A stretch of 64,000 nt of DNA from Effrenium voratum (lineage: Eukaryota; Sar; Dinophyceae; Suessiales; Symbiodiniaceae), in assembly GCA_963377175.1 (NCBI GenBank), contig CAUJNA010001002.1, positions 313,883-377,882 of the forward strand, written 5' to 3'. Positions 21,789 to 32,136 of the stretch are shown one piece after another. How positions within the stretch are numbered: position 1 is the stretch's first letter; each line of letters begins with the position of its first letter. Under the pieces are notes generated by a model. The model had not been told where the DNA came from. It made no database searches and saw only the letters and a program-made list of their open reading frames with translations. The position numbers were made by a program, and so were the translations under genes.

Positions 21789-22283
21789 AAGCATGGCCTG
21801 TTTAGATGGTCTTGGAACTGGCTAACTGGTTCGCTCGCGAGCCCCAGTAAGGGCTGAACGTTTATGTTGGGTGGACATGAAGACATGTTCGTCTTTTTTC
21901 TAGACGCTCTTCTTTTTGCACAGGGATGGCTTTGAGGGTAAGGATTCAGGGTAGATGGGGGGCATGGGGGTTGGTTTCCTCCCATGAAAGTTCTCTGGGC
22001 TCTACAAGGAGAGCGCGATCGAACACGGACCCTGCAATTGGGCTTGGTTGCCTTCTTTGTGGTTGGGAAACCAAACAAAAATGCCACACGTCATGGGGGT
22101 GCCCCGTTTTGACACATGCACAGGACCTTGTTTTTTTTCTTCAGAATTCGCGGTTGCTCCAGATCAAAACCCGCGGGCTCGGAGTTGCAAGTTTCCTTTC
22201 TCAGTGCATACAGGCAAGCCACTCTAGGACACCAGGGGAAGCCAGGATGTACATCCCAAAGGTGGCCATGCCCAAGGGTGAGT

Positions 22284-22412
22284 GTTGACCCCGGAGGAAT
22301 ACCCCGACCCCTGTTTATTATGGGGGTGTGCCTGGGTTTAGTGGGAATCATCACTGTTGGAGGGGTACACCCCCATATTAATAAACAGGGGTTGATTAAT
22401 CCGGGGTCAACA
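22284..22412. mobile_element. Family E element inside a canonical-looking mini-intron
   Basis: GTTGACCCCGGAGGAAT ... ATTAATCCGGGGTCAAC. Preceded by AAGGGTGAGT and followed by ATTACCCAG, so the element almost fills a GTGAGT...CAG unit (22277/22280-22418) between two exon-like patches. Confidence 0.8.
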
Positions 22413-22987
22413 TTACCCAGCGGCGAAACGCCAGGAAGCTCTTTCCCTTTACAAGGGACACTTCAGCGAGGAGCAACCCTGTCGTTCCCCAGGTCCTACC
22501 AGGGTCCGTCTAAGCATGTTCTTTTGGTTAGGGGCTCTGCGAGTTTGGAGGGAAATCAAAAAAACACCTCCAAAAACAGTGGGCTCTAAATTTCTCTGTT
22601 CTCCTTCAGTGGGCTGAATTGGAAGAACACCGAAAACAGCCGCCTTGTCTGGATAGACTTCGGATACGTTTTACATTTTACCAGTGACTCAAAGTGAAGC
22701 AAGCATTGACATATACATTCAACTGGGCCTATAATTCTCATCATGTGTGTTTTTCTGCATGTCTCACAGGGTTGATTCCCCATTCTTTTCAGCCATTGTT
22801 CTTTTCCAAAACCAGCCATTTCTCCAGGGTTTTTGGTTTTCTAGAAAGATTCGGATCCCTGGAAAGAATGGAAATGGAAGTTACTCTGAGAATTTCGGTC
22901 GTGTCCCTTGAGTTTTTTGCTCAAGGCCAACCCCCAACTCCCCTCACCCCCCGCAAAGCCCCCCGCGAAGCCCCCGCGAAACGCCAG

Positions 22988-23048
22988 ACTGCGCTCCACC
23001 GTGGAGGTGTACCAGTGGGAAGAGCAGAAGCACGAGGAGAAGAAGAAG
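22988..23048 (+). CDS. TMEM43-like exon 5 (VEVYQW motif)
   Basis: Reads LRSTVEVYQWEEQKHEEKKK. VE-x-YQW is the most diagnostic TMEM43 motif (human VEMYQWVE), followed as in the family by a charged linker. Acceptor CGCCAG. Donor is GA at 23049 (AAG|GACCGG), which is phase-compatible with exon 6; a GC at 23056 would not be. The GC-rich context extends about 65 nt upstream into the intron (repeated GCGAAGCCCCC-like words). Confidence 0.87.
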
Positions 23049-23231
23049 GACCGGGGCGCCTGAGCTGGCTGTGGGTCAAAAATAGGTACCCAAAATGGAA
23101 CCCAAATAAATGCAAACATGGACTAAAATCTGCGGTCCCCTGGTGATTTAATATTGACCCAAATAATATTGCTTATTGGAGGGTTCTCCATTGGAGGGGG
23201 TGTGCATTGGAGGGGTGACCCTTAGGGCTGG

Positions 23232-23311
23232 GCTGTTGGTTTTAAAAGGAATCTATCACTACTGGAAATGTTTTTTTTTTTTTTTCTCCAAGGGTCTTAA
23301 CCAAATGGAAG
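23232..23311. mobile_element. Family F element, left end lost
   Basis: CTGTTGGTTTTAAAAGGAATC and CTATCACTACTGGAAAT core; GGTCTTAACCAAATGGAAG right end. Confidence 0.75.
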
Positions 23312-24210
23312 GATAGTCAGGGAATGAGAAACGGAATCATAAACCATTCCTGATGGCTTCCTGTAAGGGACCGCTTGGGTTCATTCCCACATCCCCTACT
23401 GACCAGCAAATAAGGGGGGGAGGTCAAAAATCCACCTGGAGTCACCCTCGGTTTATTTGCGAGGGACATAGGGGAAAGCTGGAAACAGTATCCTGCAACC
23501 ACGAAAAGGACTCACTAACTCACCAAGTCCTGGGGAAACAATCTTTTGGTTTCTTTTGGATAGCGTCCTTAGCGCTAAACATTAATCAAATGTCTCAATC
23601 GGGCCACGATCTGTTAATTTTCCTAGTAAATGATCATAGACAACAAACCCACGTCTTGGCTCTTCTGCCAAAATACCAGCCAGTCTTTCTTTTTGAAACT
23701 TGATAGGGGTATGGAGCGCCACTTTAGGGCGGACGAGGGTGGAATCGAACCCCTAAACCGCTTCCAAAAACTGACCAAAAAGACCACACTTTTAGCCTAG
23801 GGACATTTGAATCCCACATAAAACCTTTGGTGGAACAGCTAAACGGTCAAACCCCAGCATCGGCTAGACTGGAGGCTTCATGCCAGCATGAACCTCAGAA
23901 ACTGGTTCGACATCCTGAAACCATTGGTCCTTTAGACTACCTCGATGTTGCTTACAGAGCCCCAGGAGAAGCCCAACCTGAAGCCGTTGGGGTACCACGC
24001 AAAAGAAAAGTGCATGGGGCTGGGACTTGGAGCAATCCAATCAATTCATCATGCCTGGACCCTCAAGATTCCAACTTAAAAGGTGAGTGATTGCCCCAAC
24101 AGTATCGGGTGAACCTCCTTTTTGATGCGTAGCTTGAGGGTGGCAGCTTTTTTGGTTGGTCATTGTTTCAGCCCTGGCCTGGGTTCTCCTGCAGCACTGC
24201 AGAACTAGAA

Positions 24211-24329
24211 CTAGGTCACCCAGCTAGGTGCCCTCCTCTCCCCTTTTTTGGGGGATGGGTTCCCCTACTAAAATAGACTACAGAAAGAAGTTGGTACCCT
24301 TATTCTAACCTCTCTACTCAAGCGCCTAG
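24211..24329. mobile_element. Family B element
   Basis: CTAGGTCACCCAG ... CAAGCGCCTAG, core TTCCCCTACTAAAATAGACT. Confidence 0.83.
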
Positions 24330-24446
24330 AGAATTTGTTTTACGGCAGAATCAAACAGCGGTGTCCGAAGTTGCACACGTCTCAAAACCACAAGAAAAAT
24401 CGACCTCTCCCCCAACAAGATCCCGATTTCCAGTTCGATGTTCGAG

Positions 24447-24507
24447 GACTCGGTGGGCGGAGGGGAGAGCGTGGTGACCACCTACAATTACAACAAGAAG
24501 TGGTGCA
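24447..24507 (+). CDS. TMEM43-like exon 6 (Y-x-YN-x2-W motif)
   Basis: Reads DSVGGGESVVTTYNYNKKWC. Matches human GQVKKETRYSYNTEW. Acceptor TTCGAG (same hexamer as before exon 2). Donor GC at 24508 (GCA|GCTTCT), ending phase 1. With exon 7 the spacing from this Trp to the NF motif is 10 residues, identical to human (WRSEIINSKNF against WCSYTIDSGNF). This strongly supports both boundaries. Confidence 0.88.
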
Positions 24508-25820
24508 GCTTCTCGCGCGACAACAGGCGCTTGCTCGCTCACCAGCAGGTCCCGTGTTTCAGGTTTGGAATGCGCAAAGGTTGACCCCATATGCATCAAC
24601 CAACCTGTTTGTTAATATGCAGGTTGGTTTTGGCCCCTCCAAGAGCGGTCTGATTCCAACCACTAAACCCAGTTCCCCGCTATGGATACAAACGTGGGGT
24701 TGTCTACCAAAAGACTCCACCATGGGGTCGTCTACCCGACAAACCACGGGGTCGTCTACCATCAATATGGGGTCCACAGTAAGCATCAGAACGGGCCCTC
24801 CATTGAAGGGGTCAGGACCTCCATTCAAAACCTTTGGACCTCAAAACGGGCATTGTTCAGGTACCAAGATGCTTCGGGTACAGTAAAATATACAAATTTG
24901 AGGTTCATGGATTGGGTTCTTTGGCCAGCTTTTGTGATACCAAAGAATCCCCTGTGTTCAAAATCGGGGGCCAGTGATCAAGTCATGGGGATGGCTGGCT
25001 GTATCACAGAAAGGGCATGAGGCTTGGTAGAAAGGAGCCCATTGTCGGGGCCACATTTCGTGGGCCAGTCACCCAATATGCGAGGTGATTTCCAGACTTG
25101 TCTGTGGTTCATTTGGGAGGGACGAGAAGTGTACAACAACTTGGGGACGAGCCTTCATTTTGCTTAGTCCTCTTGAAGCACGGTTCATATCTCCGGGGCC
25201 CAACACGAATCGACCCTGAAACAGCGGACCTTTTAAAGGGTACCAGCTGGGGCTAGTTGGTCCGGCACCCAGCCACCATACCAGCTGGTTCAATCCAAAT
25301 CCTTGTACAGCAGGTGGCTTCAGAATGTATCCTTGGTCCGGATTACGCACGGACGGGTGATCTCCAGGGGTCCAAAAAGGCAGCTTCGCACTGGGCGGAC
25401 ACCCGCCCTTGAAATATACACCGGGACCCCCAAACTTAAAAGGATGTTGCCCCAAAACTATGGGTTGAGATCCTTCTCTTTTGAGATGGTCCAGGCACCT
25501 CCTTTTTTCTTTGTCTTTTTTCTCGGGGGGGGGGTCGAAACCGAGGGCCTTCAACTCCCGGAGAAAAAACAAAAAAAAAGAAGAAACAAAAAGCCTTTGA
25601 ACCCCAGGAGTGCCGTGGAAAATCCCTAAGTAGGGTCTTTGAACTGCAAAGGCCTCTCTTGTGACGCTTGGGGCTCGGCAATGCCTAGACTCTCCTTCCG
25701 ACCCTAAAAAACCATGGGGCAATGACCAACCATGATTTTGGGGAATGACCAAACATTTTTTAAGGGTCAGAAGGAGACTCCAGGTGCAATCAACTTTTTC
25801 CGATCGACGGCAGACTTGAG
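24508..25820 (+). other. Intron 6 content
   Basis: About 1.3 kb. A family A element (25684-25784) ends 36 nt before exon 7. A loose repeat of GGGGTCGTCTACC-like words occurs at 24,695-24,775. A long reverse open frame (25,069-25,752) is not protein-like. Confidence 0.5.
25684..25784. mobile_element. Family A element
   Basis: CCTAGACTCTCCTTCCGACCC ... GGGTCAGAAGGAGACTCCAGG. Confidence 0.85.
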
Positions 25821-25891
25821 GTTACACCATCGACTCGGGGAACTTCAAGCAGCCCTCCCACCGCAACACGTTGGCGGTGGAGAACCTCAAG
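25821..25891 (+). CDS. TMEM43-like exon 7 (NF...HRN motif)
   Basis: Reads YTIDSGNFKQPSHRNTLAV then ENLK. Matches human [22 protein letters not shown]. Acceptor CTTGAG; donor GC at 25892 (AAG|GCGCGC), ending phase 0. It is bracketed by a family A element ending 36 nt upstream and a family B element starting 88 nt downstream, so the exon lies in an island of about 195 bp between two transposable elements. Confidence 0.88.
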
Positions 25892-25979
25892 GCGCGCGTC
25901 ATGCGCCCAAAGCGCGGGCCGTGGGCCGGGGGCCGGCGGTAGCTCTCGAAATGGTGATCCTCGAGGAGAGCTTCGTGCA

Positions 25980-26100
25980 CTAGGTCCCGCAGCTAGGTGC
26001 CCTTCTTCACCAACTTTTTTGGTTGGGAGGTTTTTCCTACTAAAATAAACTGCAGAAAAAGTTGGTACCCTTATTCTAACCTCTCTACCGGAGGACCTAG
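25980..26100. mobile_element. Family B element
   Basis: CTAGGTCCCGCAG ... CCGGAGGACCTAG; near-match flanks TGCA and TCCA. Confidence 0.88.
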
Positions 26101-26222
26101 TCCAGTTGCGTACACCTGGAGTCTCCATGACGCTTTACAAATAAATCATTACCCCAGGTCTGTCGAACGCACAAAAGGGTTGTAAGGGATTCTTTGAGTT
26201 TTTGGCAGAAGCAACCACAGGC

Positions 26223-26340
26223 GTAGGTGTCCTTTTTACGATAGTTTGTGTAGACATGCATGCACTGGTTGAGTTTACAATTTACCAGGGAAACCCATCT
26301 ATTTTTACGACCTGAGGGAGTACCTAAAACAAACACCCTT
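26223..26340. mobile_element. Family J element, diverged right end
   Basis: GTAGGTGTCCTTTTTACG and ACCAGGGAAACCCATCTATTT present. Confidence 0.7.
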
Positions 26341-26524
26341 TTCAGAATTCAGAACCCCGACACTTTCACTTTTGTGTTGGTCTGCCAACAGCAGGGCTCC
26401 CTATATCCCCCCTGTCGGTTGGTATTTAAGCATTGCCTTTTGGGCTGTTTGGGCCATTTTCCTTTTTGTTTGTGTGTGGGGGGGGGGGGGCGATGTTTAA
26501 AGAGGACATATGGCAATGCCAGTC

Positions 26525-26644
26525 GCGGATTGAGAACCCCCTGGTTGATGAATAGGGAGGTCTGCTTTTAGTGCGGGGGGGAGGGGGGTCATCACTGTTG
26601 GAGGAAGCGGACCCAATAGCACGGGTTATTGCTCCGAGGTCAAC
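26525..26644. mobile_element. Family E element, decayed
   Basis: Inner GTCATCACTGTTGGAGG and right GCTCCGAGGTCAAC recognisable. Confidence 0.6.
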
Positions 26645-26858
26645 ATCGAATGTGGTATACGAACTTACAACTCTGGTAAGTACGGTGGATGCCCTAAATA
26701 TTGAAAGTGGGGAACAAGGGACCATTCTGTAAATTCAACCATGGGATTGGTTTACTTGCAACATCCAGCGTATTCCAGGGATTGGCCCCGGGATCCCGAG
26801 CCAACTTTTATATAACGAGGCGCAAGGGACCCTCTAGGCCATAGCAATGAGGTTTTGC

Positions 26859-26974
26859 CTGCACCACTCAAGAAACGATGGGGAACCATTGTTCGTTGGT
26901 ATTTACAGGGGGAATCGACTCATTTCGAGGGTTCCTGAAAGGTGGTGCGAAATGGATTTCGCAACCATCCACAG
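26859..26974. mobile_element. Family C foldback element, left end lost
   Basis: CTGCACCACTCAAGAAAC ... GTGGTGCGAAATGGATTT and CCATCCACAG. Confidence 0.8.
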
Positions 26975-27035
26975 CAGGTTTTGGGACCGGCCGAGTGCGA
27001 ATTCGATCGCCGCTGGCTTTTTCCGCCGCCTCCAG

Positions 27036-27077
27036 GTGGGCACCGAGGACTTGAACAACCCCGTGGTGAAGTACGGA
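27036..27077 (+). CDS. TMEM43-like exon 8 (14 codons)
   Basis: Reads VGTEDLNNPVVKYG. Joined to exon 9 it gives PVVKYGDFSMPTDLV, gapless against human PFVQIGRFFLSSGLI. Acceptor CTCCAG; donor GC at 27078 (GGA|GCGCCC); phase 0 at both ends. The open frame and GC-rich composition continue past the donor, so only the junction logic marks the end. Confidence 0.77.
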
Positions 27078-27441
27078 GCGCCCCGGCGCCGAAAAAAGCC
27101 CGCGGGGGCAGGCAGTCCAGTGCTTGAGCCCCTGGTGGTCCCTTGGGTTTTTGTCTCAGGGGAGAACCCCTATGCTTTGGTGCAGTTTGCCAAGGGATGT
27201 TAGGACTTTAACTTTTTGCCAACGAAGAGGGGTTTTCCATTAAACCACCAAAAGTTACACTTTTAGCAGGGGAGCAACCCCTACTTACATGATCTGGAAG
27301 TTGGCCCACCAAAGCCATGGTTGCAAGTCCTCTATAACTGGGGGTACGAACATTTAGCTAAGCCCCAGACCACCCAAGCATGGGTGCCACCCATTGGGTG
27401 GTGTCCAAAAAGATTGGGTTTCCCTTGAAGCCAACCTCAAA

Positions 27442-27590
27442 TATTGTGGATGGATGGTTGCGAAATCCGGAAGTCGCACCATGACTTGAAATCCTGTGAA
27501 TGAAACCATTGTTTGTTGGTGCTTTCTGGTACCAGGGGAATGATCATTCCAGGTTCTTGGGTGGTGCAGGATTTTGTCCATGCACAGTAT
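27442..27590. mobile_element. Family C foldback element
   Basis: ATTGTGGATGGATGGTTGCG ... GTCCATGCACAGTAT. Confidence 0.8.
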
Positions 27591-27625
27591 TGAGGGCGAC
27601 CTCGAAGAGTCATTCTTTATGGCTA

Positions 27626-27725
27626 CCTAGAGTCTCCACGACCCCTAGAAAAAGGGCCCATTTGACCCCTTAATTTTAGGCAATGACCCGGCCCATTTTT
27701 TTAAGGGTCAGAAGGAGAGTCTAGG
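27626..27725. mobile_element. Family A element
   Basis: CCTAGAGTCTCCACGACCCC ... GTCAGAAGGAGAGTCTAGG, TA both sides. Confidence 0.87.
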
Positions 27726-27771
27726 TAGTGACACACACTTAAAGCTTATGACAACATGACCCCCTTTTCTA

Positions 27772-27882
27772 CTTCACCGTTCTTGGCATGTTTTTTGGTT
27801 CTTTAGTTTATTGGTTCTGTTCATTTTTACTGGGGGCCGCGGAAAAAAAGGTTTTTTGCTACCATACCAAGAGTAGAGATGA
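27772..27882. mobile_element. Family K element
   Basis: ACTTCACCGTTCTTGGCATG ... GCTACCATACCAAGAGTAGAG. Same as the element nested at 35,884. Confidence 0.8.
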
Positions 27883-27979
27883 CAGTGCCTTCCTGATTTC
27901 GATCGGCCACTTTACATACATCCCAGGTTCTTCGCCCCGAGAGCAAGCCAACCACAAAATTCCAACCAAGCTTGGAATT

Positions 27980-28108
27980 CATGTGGATGGTTGCGAAATC
28001 CATCTTGCGCACCACGTAAGAAACCTTGGGAAGAACCAATTCCCCTGTAGATACCGACAAAAAATGGTTCCAACCATTTTTTCTTGGGTGGTGCAGGATT
28101 TTGTATCG
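27980..28108. mobile_element. Family C foldback element
   Basis: TGTGGATGGTTGCGAAATCC ... GTGGTGCAGGATTTTGT. Confidence 0.78.
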
Positions 28109-28165
28109 GGTGGTTGAAGCCCTTGATGTCCTAGAGCTGGCAAAGTTGGAAGTCACCGGGGCTAT

Positions 28166-28293
28166 CATGGGTGTCCTTTTTGGTTGTTTTGGTCGAAAAA
28201 TCGATGGGTTTCGATTCCTGTTTGACCTGGTGCTTTCATCATCTACCAGACAAAAACCCATCTATCTCCAACCTAAAAGAAAAGACGCCTATG
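28166..28293. mobile_element. Family J element
   Basis: ATGGGTGTCCTTTTTGG ... AAGACGCCTAT; inner AAATCGATGGGTTTCGATTCC and ACCCATCTATCTCC. Confidence 0.82.
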
Positions 28294-28953
28294 GGGGCTA
28301 TGGTTTGCACGACCCGAAAAATTTGCAGACGTGCGGCTTGCGAGCTTCTCATGACCAAACTGGGGTTTGTTTTAGTTTGGAACGTGCCAAGTTTCCAAGG
28401 ACCCTGGGGTAACAAAAAGGGTTGGTCCCACTGGTCGGTTTCCCATAGGGGCCATAGCTATGCCATAGCTATGGTTAGTAGTTTCCCATACTTAGATGGT
28501 CTGGGACAAAATTCTACATGGTTAGCTTTGCCCTGGTCATAGCGGACTTACAACCATGGCTTTGGGGTGGGTTATATAGCCAGAGCAAAGCTCCCCGATC
28601 ATCGAGGAAGGGGGCCAGGGTGGTTCAAACCCGTTTTGCCCAGCTGTTTTGGCCGTAGCAATGTTCCGAAAGGCTTTGATCTTGTCTTTTGGCGAGCGTT
28701 CCAGCAGGCTTTCAAGTAATTTTTCTCTAAACCTTTTCCTACGCACCTTCCTTCAAAGACCCATAGCCCCCATCTGTATACGGGCTTAATACGCCATGGG
28801 TGTGGCTCAAAATTAAGGATCTAGTGTTACGCAGGTGTTCGTCTTTGGTTCCATTTACCAAGTGTCATGTTGGTACATTTTGAGCCACAACTCAGCCAAA
28901 CCAAAGCCAACAAAGGCCGCAGCAGTGAAAGAGGCCTGGCTTTCTGATGGCTT

Positions 28954-29059
28954 TAGACGCTCCGAATCTGACCCCTTGAAAAATGGCTGGACTCATGACT
29001 TTCGAATCTTTCTCTTGGGTAACGACCAACCATTTTTAAAGGCTTATGGAGAGTCTAGG
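28954..29059. mobile_element. Family A element, eroded left end
   Basis: GACGCTCCGAATCTGACCCC ... GGCTTATGGAGAGTCTAGG. Confidence 0.75.
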
Positions 29060-29679
29060 TAGACATGATTATATACATGTATATATATATGCATAATTTC
29101 ATGTCAGCAACAAACGATTTTCTGTGTCAATGATGCACCTAGATTGTTCCCCCAGCTCCTTTTGTGTTGAGCAACGGCAGACCAAATACACGAGGCCAAT
29201 TCCCCCTTGCTCATCCCCGGAGGGATATACTTTAGACCTAGACCTCCAATCTGTTGGTTCGCCGCTGGAGTTCTGCGATGACGAATCTGAGTCTACATGC
29301 AAAAACGGGTCCTTCCTAGTGGATCCCAGGCGTTTCGCCCTAGTTGGTAACCAGCTATTGTTTTCTTTTCGTTTTTTAGAGCTACTATACAAAAAAGTGG
29401 ATCCACTGAGCTTTACCATATCATATTCGCACCAAGATCACAAAGATCACAAAGATCACCAATATCCATAGTAGGCAACCAGCTATTGTTTTCTTCGGTT
29501 TTATTAGGGCAAACACTTGGATTCCCCAGAATTAGTTCCCCTTTTTAATTGGTTGTTTTTTGGGGGTTCCTTTGTTTTCCACCCACCCGGAAAAATTCAA
29601 TAAATGCTGGGGTCCTAATTCCAGGCAAGTTGGGTTATTTCCTAAACTGCCGCCGCAACTGGCGCCGCTTCGCGTTAAG

Positions 29680-29748
29680 GACTTCAGCATGCCCACGGAC
29701 CTGGTGACGCAGCTCTGCCACTGGGAGAGCGCCAATGACCTGGTGAAG
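29680..29748 (+). CDS. TMEM43-like exon 9
   Basis: Reads DFSMPTDLVTQLCHW then ESANDLVK. Matches human RFFLSSGLIDKVDNF. Acceptor GTTAAG. The donor is GA at 29749 (AAG|GATCGC), giving phase 0 as exon 10 requires. Alternatives are GC at 29733 (too short) and GT at 29762 (wrong phase). A partial family A element begins 32 nt after the donor. Confidence 0.83.
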
Positions 29749-30816
29749 GATCGCTCGATGGGTTTGAATCCGTGGATGTGCCTAGACTCTCCATGACCCT
29801 TTAAAAATGGGGTCATTTACCCTCAAGAGAGGGTTGTTTTCGTTTTTCAACGCTCCTATTTAGGAGCCCCAAGAGGACCTTTTTTTGGAGGGTCTTGAAC
29901 CCCCTTTCCGGACTCTAAAACTGAAATAGTTCCAAGTGGCTCCTAGGGATGTGTGATGTGCCTAGACTCTCCTTGTGACCCTTCGAAAATGGTTGGTCAG
30001 ACTACCTACCCAAATGAAAGATTCGGGTCATGACCTACCATTTTTCAAGGGTCATAGAGAGTCTAGGTGGATTTGTTTTCTTGCGATCGGTGCGATAGGT
30101 AGGGAATGAGAAAAATGGAACGCCACCCCCAAAACCACACCAAACCACCCAATCCAAAGCACCAATCAGGCAAGCTCACACCTATAGTCGCTTGCCTGGA
30201 AGAACTGGGTGTGGCTTGCAACTGGGGGTAGGAGGTTCGTTCAAAGTGTCAATTTGAATTGGGAGATGAGACCAGAAGGCATTGCCAGACACAGATTTTG
30301 AACTGGAAAATCCCGGAGGGTTTGAAAACCCTCCGGGTGAATCTCTTTTAGGCTTCGCACCCCCCAAAAGGGCTTCCGTTTCCCCTGTACCGCAGAAAAG
30401 GGGGAAGCTCCTCCAACAAAAGACGACCTTTTATATTGCATGGTCTTGGGTAACCACCACCCTCTAAATCCCTGCCAAAACAAGTTAGGAAACCCCCATC
30501 GATCCATTTAACCAAAACTTACGGTTTTTAAAGGCTTCCCTTAGCTGCCTACAAAGGGAAACGGAATCACAGGTATGTGAACATCAGGTTAAGAAATCAT
30601 TGGATGCATAATGAGCTCATTCTGAACAGCAAGCGCGTTTTTTTTTTTTTTTTAACGTTGCAAAGAGCCTCCTTCTCGGAGAGAGAGGCATTTTGGTTGG
30701 ACCAGTTTTTTTCTGTTCTTTTTTGTGACGTCAGACCACGCGCTCGCTCGCCCGCTCGCGCGCATCTCCGCTCGCGCGTGTGAGCGCGTGTGAGCCTCGG
30801 TGAGGGCCCTGTGAAG
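29749..30816 (+). other. Intron 9 content
   Basis: About 1.1 kb. Contains a half copy of family A (29781-29822), a full family A element (29961-30067), a CCGGAGGG/CCCTCCGG palindrome near 30,310-30,340 and CGCTCGCGCG-rich sequence just before exon 10. No gene seen. Confidence 0.5.
29961..30067. mobile_element. Family A element
   Basis: CCTAGACTCTCCTTGTGACCC ... GGGTCATAGAGAGTCTAGG. Confidence 0.85.
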
Positions 30817-30851
30817 TTTGGGAGCTGCGAGTTCGAGCGCTCCGGGGCTTG
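30817..30851 (+). CDS. TMEM43-like exon 10 (35 nt)
   Basis: Reads FGSCEFERSGA plus two bases of a Trp codon. Joined to exon 11 it gives FERSGAWFYYPKQ, matching human IRRGDFFYHSEN. Donor GC at 30852 (TTG|GCACCT) is the only one that gives the phase needed. The acceptor (GTGAAG before 30817) is one of several possible; GGTGAG before 30805 would add GPVK. Confidence 0.66.
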
Positions 30852-30895
30852 GCACCTCGACTGCTCATGGCGCGGGGGTCTCTCGAGCGCTGGTT

Positions 30896-30980
30896 TCCTT
30901 CCATTTGCTTAAGATATTTTTTTGTCCCCCCTGTTGGTTTTCAAGGGAACGAGCCACTACTGAACATATTTTTATGGAAG
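30896..30980. mobile_element. Family F element, right end lost
   Basis: TTCCTTCCATTTGCTTAAGA and CTGTTGGTTTTCAAGGGAA. Starts 44 nt after exon 10. Confidence 0.72.
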
Positions 30981-31467
30981 TGGCTGGTGCTCAGTGATGT
31001 TCACCCCAGGTCTTTTCACCAACCGTTTTAGTTTGATGGGGTGTGTGGTTTTTGGCCCCTCCCAAAGTGGTCTGACACCCCACTAAACCCAGGTTTTCTG
31101 AGGTCTGGCTCTGAAGAACAGCCACAAACGCCTTTTTAATGAGAAAACTGGCCATGGCAAAACCCCTAGCTTTTGGGTGACCCCCATTTACTTGGTAGAA
31201 CTTGGTAGACCCCAGTTTGTAACTTGAATGCTCGCTTGGCGGTGCGAATCCCAGCAAATCGTCCGGCTTTTGAGGTTTTCAGGCTTTTGGGTTGAGTGGG
31301 GGTTTCCGTCCTCCTTAGGTTTTTAGGCTTTTGGTTGGTTTGGTGGTTGGGCTTCCATTTGCCCACGAAAAGTTAAACTTTGAGCAGGTGATCAGAAAAC
31401 GGATAGCTTAGGAAGTGGGGAGCTTGGGGTCTCTGCCAGAACTATGCCATATGTTTGAGGGGAGACC

Positions 31468-31575
31468 TCCGTTTGCTGAAGAATATTTGTTTTTTTCCCC
31501 TGGTTGGTTTTAAAAGGAAATTATCACTACTGGAAATATGTTCATTCTTTTTCCAGGGTCTTATCCAAATGGAAG
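31468..31575. mobile_element. Family F element
   Basis: CTCCGTTTGCTGAAGAAT ... GGGTCTTATCCAAATGGAAG. Confidence 0.8.
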
Positions 31576-31664
31576 TAAAGCGAAAAGGGACGCCGTCTCA
31601 CGTGAGGGGATTGTCCGCAAACAAAATCATCTCCGCGAAGCGATGGGCGCTGGGCGGTTTATCT

Positions 31665-31748
31665 CTAGGTCCCCCAGCGAACGGTGCCCGTTGTAAGCCC
31701 CTTTTTTGGTTGAAAAGGTTCCCCCCTATAATAGACTGGAGGACCTCG
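31665..31748. mobile_element. Family B element, shortened
   Basis: CTAGGTCCCCCAGCGAACGG ... CTGGAGGACCTCG. Confidence 0.78.
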
Positions 31749-32007
31749 ATCTTCAATGCCTGTGTGTCTTTTTATAGGTGAGGTGCCCGTTTAAGCCCCT
31801 TTTTTTGGTTGCCCAGAGGCTGGCTCCAATTCGATGTAGCAAATTTTTATGGGGCCCTCTACCAGCCGTTGGTTTTGAGACCGGGTCCCAGCCCCCCGAT
31901 TCCCGGGGTGTCGTCTCAAGGGTCGGGCTCGGGTCTTCCATTGAAAGCCGAAGCCGAAAGCCGATCGGAGCCTCTGGGTGGGACATTTGGTTCCCCTGCC
32001 TATCGAA

Positions 32008-32136
32008 CAGGGCTCCTTAAAAGATCTCCATTTTGCCACCATTTGAGTTACATGTTGCTTTTTCAACACCGAAATAAAGTTGGAAACCACCATGTACAAG
32101 TTGCAATGTTCGGGTGTTTCTATTGTAAGGATCCCT
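32008..32136. mobile_element. Family I element
   Basis: CAGGGCTCCTTAAAAGATC ... GTAAGGATCCCT. Confidence 0.85.

Larger units (their letters stand above)
20400..22987 (+). other. Intron 4 content
   Basis: About 2.6 kb. Contains a GGGT tetranucleotide array (20887-20981), a family G element (21229-21340), a short palindromic cluster of TTGGTTGGGA/TCCCAACCAA words (21340-21480), a family C element (21664-21788), a family E element (22284-22412) flanked by two exon-like GC-rich patches, and no recognisable gene. Confidence 0.5.
23049..24446 (+). other. Intron 5 content
   Basis: About 1.4 kb. Contains a decayed family E piece (23147-23220), a family F element (23232-23311), a family B element (24211-24329), and otherwise sequence with no clear signal. 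A weak plus-strand open frame (23,827-24,090) ends in a CCAACTTAAAA-GGTGAGTG junction-like word whose left part recurs at 46,381; I do not assign it. Confidence 0.5.
25892..27035 (+). other. Intron 7 content
   Basis: About 1.1 kb. Contains a family B element (25980-26100), a partial family A end (26114-26158), a family J element (26223-26340), a G-run with a decayed family E element (26525-26644) and a family C element (26859-26974) ending 61 nt before exon 8. Confidence 0.55.
27078..29679 (+). other. Intron 8 content
   Basis: About 2.6 kb. Contains an AAGTTA/TTAGCAGGGG repeat (27199-27282), family C elements (27442-27590, 27980-28108), family A elements (27626-27725, 28954-29059), a family K element (27772-27882), a family J element (28166-28293), a small AT repeat (29068-29095) and a 10-bp ATCACAAAG-type repeat (29428-29460). 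Confidence 0.55.

Noticed and set aside
25069..25752. 227-codon reverse-strand open frame
   Set aside because: Covers intron sequence and a family A element; not protein-like.
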